DNA of 64,000 nucleotides. Origin: Sphingomonas phyllosphaerae (GTDB taxonomy: Bacteria > Pseudomonadota > Alphaproteobacteria > Sphingomonadales > Sphingomonadaceae). The notes under the pieces were generated by a model that was given only the letters and a program-made list of their open reading frames with translations, was not told where the DNA came from and ran no database searches. Made by a program: the position numbers and the translations under genes. The stretch is from assembly GCA_036946405.1 (NCBI GenBank), contig JAQIJC010000001.1, forward strand, positions 2,053,001 to 2,117,000, written 5' to 3'. This document shows, piece by piece, positions 35,655-43,916 of this stretch (position 1 is the stretch's first letter; each line of letters starts with the position of its first letter).

Positions 35655-35724
35655 GCGTGCTTCCCCCTGTCGCGGTGCAACGTAGCGGGGCGGGTTCGTG
35701 CCGCCAATCGCTATTGGCGCACGC

Positions 35725-35814
35725 GTTCCCCGGTGGAGGCCGGGGTTCAGGTGGGGAGGCCGGTCGGTCATTTGCCGGCGTCTCCCAACTGGACCCCGGC
35801 CTTCGCCGGGGAAC
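35725..35814. repeat. Palindromic repeat (CCCCGGCCTTCGCCGGGG family)
   Basis: GTTCCCCGGTGGAGGCCGGG starts the left arm; ACCCCGGCCTTCGCCGGGGA lies in the right arm. The same core forms the inside of the MITE-like elements at 37904 and 50643, but here the TA-flanked ends are missing. It lies between two minus-strand ABC genes. Confidence 0.8.
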
Positions 35815-35841
35815 GGCAAGAAGGCTTTCGTCCGGATGACG

Positions 35842-37641
35842 TCAGGCGGCCGCGCGTGATCCCGCGTCGTCGTTGGCGGCCGGCGTGGACAGTCCGCCGT
35901 CCTGCGCAAGCTTCGCGAAGGCACCGCCGGCGGCGAGCAGTTCGTCGAAGCCGCCCTGTTCGACGATCCGCCCCTGATCGAGCACGACGATCCGGTCGGC
36001 CGCGCGCACCGTCGAGAGGCGGTGCGCGATGACGAAGGTGGTGCGGCCCTGCCGCAGCCGCTCGAGGCTTTCCTGAAGCCGCGCCTCGGTCGCGACGTCG
36101 AGCGCGCTGGTCGCCTCGTCGAGCAACAGGATCGGCGCGTTCTTCAGCAAGGCGCGCGCGATCGCGATCCGTTGCCGCTCGCCGCCCGACAGGCCCGCGC
36201 CACGATCGCCTACCGCGGTGGCGAAGCCGTCCGGCTTGCGCATGATGAAGTCATAAGCGCCCGCGATTCGCGCGGCATCCTCGATCTGCTCCATCGTGGC
36301 GTCGGGATTGCCCATCGCGATATTCTCGGCGATCGAGCGGTTGAAGAGCCCGGCCTCCTGAAACACGACGCCGGTCGCGGCGCGCAGCGAGGCGAGCGTG
36401 ACGCCGTTGATGTCCTGACCGTCGACGAGGATGCGGCCCTTTTCCGGATCCCAAGCGCGCTGAAACAGCCCGAGCGCGGTCGACTTGCCCGAGCCGGTCG
36501 GGCCGACGATCGCGACCGTCTCGCCGGGGGCGACCTCGAAGTTGAGGTCGTGGACCGCGCCCGAGCCGGTCGGATAGCGGAACGAGACATTCTCGAAGGT
36601 GACGCGGCCGTCGCCGATCGCGAGCGGCACCGCGTCGGCGGCTTCGGTGATGTGGCTCTGCTGGTCGAGCACGTCGAAGAACTGGCGGAGCGCAGGGAGC
36701 CGCTGCGCGACGTTGACGATGAAGCCGGTAACCGTCTCAAGCCGCGCGATCATCAGCGTCGCGAAGCCGACGAACGACACGACGTCGCCGATCGTCGCCA
36801 GCCCGCGGGTGATGAGTGCCGCGCCGAAGCCGAACACCGACACGATCGCGATCGACGAGGCGCCGCGCGTCAGCACCGCCGACACCGCCCACCAGTTGAG
36901 CACCGGATATTGCGCGTGAAGCAGATCGTGGAGCGAGCGGCGGACGTTGCCCATCTCGCCGGGCACCGCGAGGAAGCTCTGAAGCACGGTGACGTTGCCG
37001 AACAGGTCGCCGAGATTGCCCGAGATATCGGTGAAGCGATCCTCGACGCGCGCCTGCCCGGTGGCGGTGTGGCGCATCACCACCAGATTGACCGCCGAAT
37101 AGACGAGCATCAGCACGACCAGCACCAGCCCGAGCCGCCAGTTGGTCATCATCGCGATCGGCAGCAGCAGCGCGAGGATGCCGAGATTGGTGATCTGGTC
37201 ACGCAGCAACGGCAGCCAGAGGTTGAACAGTCCCTCGCACCCCGAGATCATGATCCGCATCAGCCGGCCCGAACGCGCCTGCGTATGGAAGGCCGGGGGC
37301 AGCGCGAGCAGATGCTCGACATAGGTCGACATCGCGATCAACCGGCGGCGGTGCGTCATGCGATCGGCGAGCAGCGCGATCACGACGCCGGCGGCAAAGA
37401 CCGTGACGCTGATCGCGCACCACAGGCCGACGTAGCGCATCGGGTTGGCGCCGGTGGTGAGGCCGTTGACCGCCTTGCCGAACAGCAACGGTTCGGCGAC
37501 CTGCAGGAACGCCACCAACGCGCCGGCCGCGAGCAATGAGCCGGCTTTCAGCCGCTCCGGACGGAGCAGCTTGAGCGCGCGGAGGACGACATGGGGCGAG
37601 CGGGTGCGTTCGGCGGACGTGCATTTGGCGGATTGGGGCAT
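35842..37641 (-). CDS. ndvA: Glucan-exporter-like ABC transporter (NdvA/ChvA type)
   Basis: A 599-residue half-transporter with six membrane helices (residues ~30-310) fused to an ATPase. The start PHVVLRALKLLRPER resembles beta-(1,2)-glucan exporters NdvA/ChvA/Cgt. Walker A GPTGSGKST, signature LSGGERQRIAIARA, Walker B ILLLDEATSALD and H-loop AHRLST are intact. Known members export cyclic beta-1,2-glucan to the periplasm. No glucan synthase (ndvB) is in the window, so the substrate is inferred from resemblance only. The start is ATG 37641 or TTG 37647; neither has a good Shine-Dalgarno. Confidence 0.8.
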   Translation of the reverse strand: MPQSAKCTSAERTRSPHVVLRALKLLRPERLKAGSLLAAGALVAFLQVAEPLLFGKAVNGLTTGANPMRYVGLWCAISVTVFAAGVVIALLADRMTHRRRLIAMSTYVEHLLALPPAFHTQARSGRLMRIMISGCEGLFNLWLPLLRDQITNLGILALLLPIAMMTNWRLGLVLVVLMLVYSAVNLVVMRHTATGQARVEDRFTDISGNLGDLFGNVTVLQSFLAVPGEMGNVRRSLHDLLHAQYPVLNWWAVSAVLTRGASSIAIVSVFGFGAALITRGLATIGDVVSFVGFATLMIARLETVTGFIVNVAQRLPALRQFFDVLDQQSHITEAADAVPLAIGDGRVTFENVSFRYPTGSGAVHDLNFEVAPGETVAIVGPTGSGKSTALGLFQRAWDPEKGRILVDGQDINGVTLASLRAATGVVFQEAGLFNRSIAENIAMGNPDATMEQIEDAARIAGAYDFIMRKPDGFATAVGDRGAGLSGGERQRIAIARALLKNAPILLLDEATSALDVATEARLQESLERLRQGRTTFVIAHRLSTVRAADRIVVLDQGRIVEQGGFDELLAAGGAFAKLAQDGGLSTPAANDDAGSRAAA

Positions 37642-37647
37642 GGCCAA

Positions 37648-37903
37648 CTCATGGAAACGATAAGGAGAGACGGGGCGGGACCGCAGACGGCCGCCGTCAG
37701 TGGCCCCCGTAAAGGAGGATGGTTAACGAAGCGTGCCCGGGTGATAGGACGAGTCCGTTGCGCCATGTCCGTCATGCCGGGCTTGTTCCGGCATCCACCG
37801 TTCCGCGAACGCTCAAGCCTCGAAGTTCGGGGAACAGTGGACCCCGGAACAAGTCCGGGGTGACGACTTCCATCGTACGACGTCTCGACGTTCGCAGACG
37901 TTT
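37648..37903. repeat. Palindrome (GTCATGCCGG family) upstream of the MITE
   Basis: Within this part of the 491-base spacer, GTCATGCCGGGCTTGTTCCG (from 37771) and CGGAACAAGTCCGGGGTGAC (to 37864) form a long imperfect palindrome with inner CCACCGTTCC and GGAACAGTGG arms. The rest holds no gene. The promoter of the NdvA-like gene must lie near 37660-37760. Confidence 0.75.
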
Positions 37904-38072
37904 TAGAGTGTGATCCACCCGGTTTGAACCATTTCCATCGTCACCCCGGCGAAGGCCGGGGCCCAGTTGGGAAGGTCTACGAAATCAAGGCGCGACCTAC
38001 ATCATCGGCGTCCCCCAACTGAGCCCCGGCCTTCGCCGGGGTGACGCTTCAGCTTGGATGGATCACACTCTA
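37904..38072. mobile_element. IS630/mariner-type MITE, copy 1
   Basis: A 165-base element (37906-38070) bounded by perfect 12-base terminal inverted repeats GAGTGTGATCCA...TGGATCACACTC and flanked on both sides by TA (37904-37905, 38071-38072). TA target duplication is characteristic of IS630/Tc1-mariner transposases. The inside is a large palindrome with CCCCGGCGAAGGCCGGGG and its complement, so the whole can fold on itself. It has no coding capacity. A second copy (50643-50812) differs by six substitutions and one indel. No matching transposase is in the window. Confidence 0.78.
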
Positions 38073-38138
38073 AGAAGCGGGGCACCGGATCAGGTCCGGA
38101 GCGACGAAGACGAGTAATCCCTTCGGTCCGGCGACGGA

Positions 38139-39503
38139 TCAATGCTCGCGGAACGACGACCAGAAGGCGCCCACCAGCGGTTCCAGCGCGTAATCCAGCG
38201 CGGTGCGGCGGCGCAGCGGGATCAGCACCTGTGCGGGCATCCCGGGGCGAAGCTTGAACTGTTCGCCACGGAAGCGCGCGAGGACGTGCAGCTCTTCCGG
38301 GGGCACCGTGATCTCGGCGGTGAAATAGCTGACGCCGGTCTTCTCGTCGGTGAAGCTGTCCGCCGACAGCCGCGTCATCGTGCCGTTCAGCGGCGGGATG
38401 TCGCGTTCGTGGAGGCTCGGGAACTTGACGCTGGTGTGCTGGCCGACCTTGAGGTCGTCGGCGTCGTCGGGCGAGATGCGCGCCTGGATGCGCAGCGGCG
38501 CTTCTTCTGGGACGATGTCCATCAGCTTCTGCCCCGGCTGGATCACGCCGCCGGGGGTGAAGACGGTCAGCCCGACCACCGCGCCCGTGGCGGGGGCGCG
38601 AATCTCGGTGCGCGCCAGTTGCTCGCGCGCCGCGCCCAGCTTCGGCATCAGCTCGCCGAGCCGTACCTCGACGTCGCGCAGATCGGCGGCGGTGCGCTCG
38701 GTAAAGGTGCGTTCGGCCTCCAGCCGCTGGATCTGGCTTTCGCGCGCGGCCTCGCGGGTCTGCGCGACGCTGGCGGAATATTGGCCGCGCTGGCCCTGCA
38801 ATTCGGCGCGCATCCGCTCCAGCTCGCGCAGGCGCGTCTGCGAGACGAAGCCCTTGGCGGCGACGGGGCGCAGTGCATCGAGCTGCGCGTCGAGCAGCTT
38901 CAACTGCTCCTGCGCGGAGACGACCTGCTCGCCAAAGCCGCGGCCCTGCTCGTTCGACTGGGCGGCGCGCTGCCCGAGCGCGTCGCGTTGCGCGGTCAGC
39001 GTCGCGGTGCGCGCGCTGAGTTCGGTCTGCTGGAGGCGCATCGCCAGCGCGGCCTCGGCGCGATCCTCGGCGTCGAGCGTCGCGAATTCGCGCGGGGTGG
39101 GGATGCGCGACTGGCCGAGCTGTTCGGCCTGCAACCGCGCACGCTGCGCGAGCAGGCGGATGACCTGCGACGCCAGTGCCCGCTCGTTGGCAAGCACTTC
39201 CGGCGTGCCGAGGCGGATCAGCAACTGGCCCTGCTGGACGCGCTGACCGTCGCGGACGAATATCTTGTCGACCACCCCGCCGTCGCGGTGCTGGACCGCC
39301 TGGCGCTGGCCGGACACCGCGAGCACGCCCTCGGCATAAGCGGCGGCATCGAGCCGCGCGAACGCCGCCCAGCCGAGAAAGCCGATGAAGAACAGCGCCG
39401 CGACGATCAGACCGTTGCGGATGTCGCTGCGCGGATCGGCGGGCAGGTGGACCGCGTCGTCGCCGGTCAGGGCCGGGGGGGATGCAAGGGGAAGGGTGGC
39501 CAT
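38139..39503 (-). CDS. Type I secretion periplasmic adaptor (HlyD/PrsE family)
   Basis: A 454-residue membrane-fusion protein. One N-terminal helix (GLIVAALFFIGFLGWAAFA) anchors it in the inner membrane. The barrel-sandwich half motif VQHRDGGVVDKIFVRDGQRV is the family hallmark, paired with the returning half IRAPATGAVVGLTVFTPGGV. Between them lie long coiled-coil helices (residues ~115-310) that would reach toward the outer-membrane channel. LRPGMPAQVLI closes the domain. The gene follows its ATPase by three bases. No TolC-type channel or RTX substrate gene is in the window. Confidence 0.93.
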   Translation of the reverse strand: MATLPLASPPALTGDDAVHLPADPRSDIRNGLIVAALFFIGFLGWAAFARLDAAAYAEGVLAVSGQRQAVQHRDGGVVDKIFVRDGQRVQQGQLLIRLGTPEVLANERALASQVIRLLAQRARLQAEQLGQSRIPTPREFATLDAEDRAEAALAMRLQQTELSARTATLTAQRDALGQRAAQSNEQGRGFGEQVVSAQEQLKLLDAQLDALRPVAAKGFVSQTRLRELERMRAELQGQRGQYSASVAQTREAARESQIQRLEAERTFTERTAADLRDVEVRLGELMPKLGAAREQLARTEIRAPATGAVVGLTVFTPGGVIQPGQKLMDIVPEEAPLRIQARISPDDADDLKVGQHTSVKFPSLHERDIPPLNGTMTRLSADSFTDEKTGVSYFTAEITVPPEELHVLARFRGEQFKLRPGMPAQVLIPLRRRTALDYALEPLVGAFWSSFREH

Positions 39504-39506
39504 GGC

Positions 39507-41264
39507 TCAGGCGCTCCCGCTGGGGGCATTGATCGAGGGGGTCGGGCGCGGCACCGCGCGCGGGCGTTGCGGCGCGATCTTGGGCAGTATCTCGTCGCGC
39601 GGGCCGAACATCTCGACCCGGCCGCGGCGCATCACCAGCAATTTGTCGACGACCGGCAGGATGCCGAGCTTGTGGCTGACGACGAGGATCGTGTGCCCGG
39701 CCTTCTTGTAATGGTCGATCGCGGCGAGCAGCGCGCCATCGCCCTCGGCATCGAGGTGCGCGTTGGGCTCGTCGAGGATCAGCACCGCAGGATCGCCGAA
39801 CATCGCGCGCGCCAGCGCGACGCGCTGCGCCTGACCGGCCGACAGCCCGCGTCCGCCCGGCTTGAGTTCATGGTCGAAGCCGCCGGGCAGCCGCTGGATC
39901 AGTTCGCGCGCGCGCGCGCGCTCGGCGGCGGTGATCGCGGCGGCGTCGATCGCGGCCGAGTCGTGCGACAGCTCGGTGCGGAAGCGCGCGATATTCTCCT
40001 TCACCGTGCCCGCGAACAGCGACGGGTCTTGCGGGAGATAGCCGATATGCTCGGCGAGCAGCTCGGGATCCCAGTCGGTGGCGTCGGCGCCGTCGATGCG
40101 GACGCGGCCGCGATCGGGGCGGATCGCGCCGGCGATGATCCGCGCGAGCGTCGACTTGCCCGCGCCGCTCGGGCCGACGATCGCGATCACCTCGCCCGCC
40201 GCGATCGGCAGCGAGACGTCGCTGATGATCGTGCCGTCGCGGGCGTCGTTGAACAAGGTGACGTTCTCGAGCCGCAGCGTGCCCTTGGGGGCGGGGAGCT
40301 GCGTCACCGCGCCGGTCGCCTGCGTTTCGGTCAGCAATTTGTCGAGCCGCAGGTAGCTGCCGTGCGCCTGCGCGATCCCCTTCCAGCTGCCGATCAGCAT
40401 CTCGATCGGGGCGAGCGCGCGCGAGATCAGGAACGAGGCGGCGAAGATCGAGCCGCCGGAGATCTGGTTGTCGATCGCCAGCAGCGCGCCGAGCCCGAGC
40501 GCGAGGCTTTGCAGCGCGAGGCGGACGAACTTGGTGGCGGTCATGTAATTGCCGCCGGTGAAGCCGGCGCGGGTCTGGAGCGCGAGCATCGCCTCGCGAT
40601 AGCGCAGCTGCCGCGACACCATCGCGCGGCGCATCCCGAGCGCGCGCACCGCCTCCGCGCCGCCGAGCATCGCTTCCTGGCTGGCGTAGCTGGTGGTGGC
40701 GGCGATCTGCGCGCGCTCCAGTGCGGTGCGCGTGCCCTTCTCGTTGCGCCACGCGATCAGCGGCAGGATCGTGCCCCCGACCAGCGCGACGACCCCGAGC
40801 ACCGGATGGACGAGGAAGCAGACCGCGATATAGATCGGCGTCCACGGCGCATCGAACAGTGCGAGCACGCCGGGGCCGCTGAGCGTCTGGCGGACGTTAT
40901 CGAACTCGCGCAGCGCCTGACGCGCGACCGGCTGGTCGGGACGGCCGATCGTCGCATCGAGCAGCAGCGGTGCGAGCGTCGCGTCGAGCCGGACCCCGGC
41001 GCGGACCAGCAGCCGCGTCCGCACCCGGTCGAGCATCGACAACGTGACGAGCGCGAACAGCAGCACCGCGGTCAGGAACCACAAGGTCAGGCGGCCGTGC
41101 GTCGGCACGACGCGGTCGTAGACCTGCAGCATGTAGAGCGTCGGCGCGATATAGAGGACGTTGACCAGCGCGCTGAAGCCGAACGCCGCCAGAATATGGC
41201 GGCGGCACAGCGACAAGGCCGCGCGCATCGGACCGGCAGCACCCGGATTTGCGGTGATCGTCAT
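39507..41264 (-). CDS. Type I secretion system permease/ATPase (PrsD/HasD family)
   Basis: A 585-residue half-transporter with about five or six membrane helices in residues ~15-300 and a C-terminal ATPase. The DAPWTPIYIAVCFLVHP stretch is typical of PrsD/AprD-like exporters without a peptidase domain. Walker A is GPSGAGKST, signature LSAGQAQRVALARA, Walker B VLILDEPNAHLD and H-loop VVSHKLG. It would export an RTX-type protein together with the adaptor. The start ATG 41264 was chosen over 41282. The Pro-rich C-terminus (PQRPRAVPRPTPSINAPSG) extends beyond the ATPase. Confidence 0.93.
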   Translation of the reverse strand: MTITANPGAAGPMRAALSLCRRHILAAFGFSALVNVLYIAPTLYMLQVYDRVVPTHGRLTLWFLTAVLLFALVTLSMLDRVRTRLLVRAGVRLDATLAPLLLDATIGRPDQPVARQALREFDNVRQTLSGPGVLALFDAPWTPIYIAVCFLVHPVLGVVALVGGTILPLIAWRNEKGTRTALERAQIAATTSYASQEAMLGGAEAVRALGMRRAMVSRQLRYREAMLALQTRAGFTGGNYMTATKFVRLALQSLALGLGALLAIDNQISGGSIFAASFLISRALAPIEMLIGSWKGIAQAHGSYLRLDKLLTETQATGAVTQLPAPKGTLRLENVTLFNDARDGTIISDVSLPIAAGEVIAIVGPSGAGKSTLARIIAGAIRPDRGRVRIDGADATDWDPELLAEHIGYLPQDPSLFAGTVKENIARFRTELSHDSAAIDAAAITAAERARARELIQRLPGGFDHELKPGGRGLSAGQAQRVALARAMFGDPAVLILDEPNAHLDAEGDGALLAAIDHYKKAGHTILVVSHKLGILPVVDKLLVMRRGRVEMFGPRDEILPKIAPQRPRAVPRPTPSINAPSGSA

Positions 41265-41577
41265 GGAACCAACGCCTAGCATCTCGGTTTCGCTATGGCG
41301 ACGGGGTACGTGCGAGGCGCGCCCGCAGCGCGGGGCGGCCTCACACGCCGGTCCGATGTCCCTTTCCCGACACCCATATCCCAGCGAATGCTGAACAAAA
41401 TCCTAGCGTTGCGGCGATCCTGCGGCGCAAGAGACGATGGCGCTCCGATCACCGCGCGCCTGTCGGCCGTCCCGTGATGCGATTCGGTCGCGAAATTTGC
41501 CGGGCACTATTGCTAGTCAGTCGCAATCGCTGCTATGCCGCGGTCGTTCACGGGCAAGGGGATGGTCAAGGATGCTG
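41265..41577. promoter_or_regulatory. Divergent spacer between secretion and iron-type operons
   Basis: About 310 bases with no supported gene. Its right part carries the putative Fur box at 41509-41527. The left part (41265-41500) is GC-rich and shows no clear repeat, in contrast to most spacers here. Confidence 0.45.
41509..41527 (+). promoter_or_regulatory. Putative Fur box
   Basis: ATTGCTAGTCAGTCGCAAT is a 19-base imperfect palindrome (14 of 18 non-central positions symmetric) with ATTGC/GCAAT ends, similar to Fur sites in other proteobacteria. It lies about 45 bases before an operon of the type found with siderophore receptors. Assigned by eye; no matrix was scored. Confidence 0.5.
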
Positions 41578-41901
41578 ATGCAGCGGGCGGATTCGGTCGT
41601 GACGCCGACGCCGCGCGTGCGTCACATTCGCGTCGCGGCGCTGGCGATGCTGGCGCGTTGCCTGACTGCGTTCCTTGGCGGATACGTGCTGACCGCGACC
41701 GTCGCCACGCTGGTGGCGCGGGTGCTGCCGATCTCCCGCGTCGAGGCGACGATTTGGGGGATGATCCCCGCCTTCCTCTTCTATGCGACGGTCGGGCTGT
41801 GGTGCTTCCACGAGCCACGGCTGGCGCGTGCCGCAGCGGCGGTGTGGGGCGGGGCGATCGTCGCGGGGGTCGCGCTGTGGCTGCTGGGCGTGCGGCCGTG
41901 A
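41578..41901 (+). CDS. DUF3649 family inner-membrane protein
   Basis: A 107-residue membrane protein with three hydrophobic helices, including FLGGYVLTATVATLVARVLP and IPAFLFYATVGLWCF, the pattern of DUF3649 (iron-uptake-associated). The order DUF3649, PepSY protein, DUF3325 is familiar from siderophore-receptor loci of Gram-negative bacteria. ATG 41578 has AAGGA five bases upstream; ATG 41572 is possible. The stop overlaps the next start (GTGA 41898-41901). Confidence 0.78.
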   Translation: MQRADSVVTPTPRVRHIRVAALAMLARCLTAFLGGYVLTATVATLVARVLPISRVEATIWGMIPAFLFYATVGLWCFHEPRLARAAAAVWGGAIVAGVALWLLGVRP

Positions 41902-43463
41902 CGCGATCGCTGCGGCAGTCGATGGCGTGGATTCACAGCTGGCTGGGGCTGCTGGCCGGCTGGATCCTGTTCGCGATGTTCCTGACCGGCACGGCGAGCT
42001 ATTTCCGTCCCGAGATCACGCGCTGGATGCAGCCCGAGCTGCCGATGAACCGCACCGCGGGCGCCGATGCGGCGCAGAATGCGGTCGCCAGCCTGTCGCG
42101 CGACGGCATCCGCGACCAGCAATGGTTCATCCAGTTGCCCAACGCGCGCGATGTCGTGACCCACGTCTATGCGACGCCCAAGCCCGATGCGCAGGCGACA
42201 GACGAGCGGCCCGGCAAGCGGCGCAAGCGCGCGGCGGAGCAGGTGCTCGATCCCGCGACCGGTGCCGCGATCCACGCGCGCGACACGCGCGGCGGCGAGC
42301 ATTTCTATCGCTTCCACTTCCAGTTGCAGCTTCCGCATCCCTGGGGTCGCTGGCTGGCGGGTGTCTGCGCGATGTTCATGCTGGGCGCGATCATCTCGGG
42401 CGTGGTGACGCACAAGCGCATCTTCGCCGACTTCTTCACCTTGCGCTGGAACAAGGGGCAGCGCAGCTGGCTCGACGCGCACAACGTGTCGGCGGTGCTC
42501 GCATTGCCGTATCACGCGGTCATCACCTACACCGGGTTGATGACGCTGGTGCTGATGTACCTGCCGTATCCGATCGCGATCAATTACAAGCAGCCGCTCG
42601 ACTTTGGACGCGATGCCTACGGGCTGCCGGGCGACGCGGTGGCGAGCGGGCGGGCTGCGCGGCTGGTGCCGATCGCGCCGCTGGTGCGCGACGCCGAGGC
42701 GCGGCTGGGAATGCCGGCCGCGCGCCTCGTGGTGCAGCAGCCCGGCGACGCCGCCGCGACCGTCGCGGTCACCGGAAGCTCGGGAGCACGGCTGAACGCG
42801 CGCACCGGGACGGTGGTCTATTCGGGTGCGACCGGCGCGTTGCTCCAGCCGCCAACGGGCGGTGGGCCGGCATTGTCGACCGCCGGGGTGATGCTGGGGC
42901 TGCACCTCGCCAATTTCGCGGCGCCGACCTTGCGCTGGGTGCTGTTCCTGCTCGGTCTGACCGGGGCGGCGATGGTCGGGACCGGATTGCTGCTGTGGAC
43001 CGCGGCGCGGCGCAAGCCGGGTGCGACGCCGTTCTTCGGGTTGCGGCTGGTCGAGCGGTTGAACATCGCCACGATCGCCGGACTGCCGCTGGGCATGGGT
43101 GCCTATCTGCTCGCCAACCGGGTCGTCCCCGCGGCGGCCGAGGGGCGGGCGAGCACCGAGGTGGCGACGATGTTCTACGTCTGGGGCGGCGCGGCGGTGC
43201 TGCAATTGCTGCGCCCGGCAAGGCAGGCATGGGCGATCCTCTTCGGCGCGGGCGCGGCGGTCTTCGCGGCGATCCCGATCGCGAACGCGCTGACCACGTC
43301 GCGCGGGCTGCTGGCGTCGTGGCGCGCCGGTGACGGACTGTTCATGGGTTTCGATCTAGCGATGCTGGGCGTCGCCGCCCTGCTGGGCATCGCGGCATGG
43401 CGGGCGGCACGGCGGCCGGCGGGGCGCGCGCCGCGACGGACACAAGGGGTTGTACATGTTTGA
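41898..43463 (+). CDS. PepSY-domain membrane protein (PiuB-like)
   Basis: A 521-residue inner-membrane protein of the PepSY-associated TM family. SMAWIHSWLGLLAGWILFAM near the start is the classic first helix with conserved HxW. FHFQLQLPHPWGRWLAG and GVVTHKRIFADFFTLR are core family segments. LDAHNVSAVLALPYHAVITYTG is shown only by its core HNVSAVLALPYH. A periplasmic PepSY-like region (residues ~225-310) and further helices follow. Members are linked to iron or siderophore uptake, perhaps as ferric-siderophore reductases. It starts at GTG overlapping DUF3649. Confidence 0.88.
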   Translation: MTRSLRQSMAWIHSWLGLLAGWILFAMFLTGTASYFRPEITRWMQPELPMNRTAGADAAQNAVASLSRDGIRDQQWFIQLPNARDVVTHVYATPKPDAQATDERPGKRRKRAAEQVLDPATGAAIHARDTRGGEHFYRFHFQLQLPHPWGRWLAGVCAMFMLGAIISGVVTHKRIFADFFTLRWNKGQRSWLDAHNVSAVLALPYHAVITYTGLMTLVLMYLPYPIAINYKQPLDFGRDAYGLPGDAVASGRAARLVPIAPLVRDAEARLGMPAARLVVQQPGDAAATVAVTGSSGARLNARTGTVVYSGATGALLQPPTGGGPALSTAGVMLGLHLANFAAPTLRWVLFLLGLTGAAMVGTGLLLWTAARRKPGATPFFGLRLVERLNIATIAGLPLGMGAYLLANRVVPAAAEGRASTEVATMFYVWGGAAVLQLLRPARQAWAILFGAGAAVFAAIPIANALTTSRGLLASWRAGDGLFMGFDLAMLGVAALLGIAAWRAARRPAGRAPRRTQGVVHV

Positions 43464-43749
43464 AGGCGTCTTGCTGTGCGCGCTGGCGTTCGTGTTGCTG
43501 GCCGCGGCGTCGTACAAGTTCCGGCGCGAGGCGGGTATCTCCGGCGAGCGTGCGGTACGCGCGTTGCGCAGCGGCGCGGCGGTGCTGATCGCCCTGGCGC
43601 TGATGCGCGTCGGCACACCATTGGACGGTGAGCGCTGGGTGCGGTTGCTGACCTGCGCATCGATCGCGTCGGTGGCGGTCGTGCTGGCGCTGTCGGTGGC
43701 GCCGGGCGCGGTCTTCTATCCGGTCCGCCGGGTGCTGCGCCGGTCCTGA
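43456..43749 (+). CDS. DUF3325 family membrane protein
   Basis: A 97-residue protein with three hydrophobic helices: GVLLCALAFVLLAAASYKFR, GAAVLIALALMRV and IASVAVVLALSVAPGAVF. This is the DUF3325 pattern; the family is found almost only next to DUF3649 and PepSY genes. It overlaps the PepSY gene by eight bases and has AAGGGG six bases before ATG 43456. An earlier TTG (43450) is possible. Last gene of the operon, followed by a terminator. No receptor gene is attached, although such operons often start with one. Confidence 0.82.
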   Translation: MFEGVLLCALAFVLLAAASYKFRREAGISGERAVRALRSGAAVLIALALMRVGTPLDGERWVRLLTCASIASVAVVLALSVAPGAVFYPVRRVLRRS

Positions 43750-43874
43750 AGACGGCGCAGGGGCAGGGCCTGAGCAGGTGACTGATCCGTCGTCACGTCG
43801 CTGCGCTTGCGATGGGCGGCGTGGGGCGGATTTGCTTCGTTTTTGGTCTCGGTGAGACACTGCCCCACCCCCGG

Positions 43875-43904
43875 CCCCGCCCCTGAAGGGGAGGGGAGCT
43901 TTTT
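43875..43904 (+). terminator. Terminator-like hairpin after DUF3325
   Basis: CCCCGCCCC (43875-43883) and GGGGAGGGG (43888-43896) pair with one mismatch around TGAA, followed by AGC and five T (43900-43904). It lies between converging genes. It belongs to the same short GGGAGGGG palindrome family as 4438-4459 and 4599-4619. Confidence 0.75.
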
Positions 43905-43916
43905 AGAGTTTGCGGG

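Noticed and set aside
37860..38110. Remnant of an intact insertion sequence around the MITE
   Set aside because: No transposase fragment can be read in any frame; the element is only 165 bases and wholly palindromic inside.
38142..41279. A plus-strand open frame of over 1000 codons opposite the type I secretion genes
   Set aside because: It mirrors two well-defined genes on the minus strand and has no recognisable domain or signal; a codon-bias shadow.
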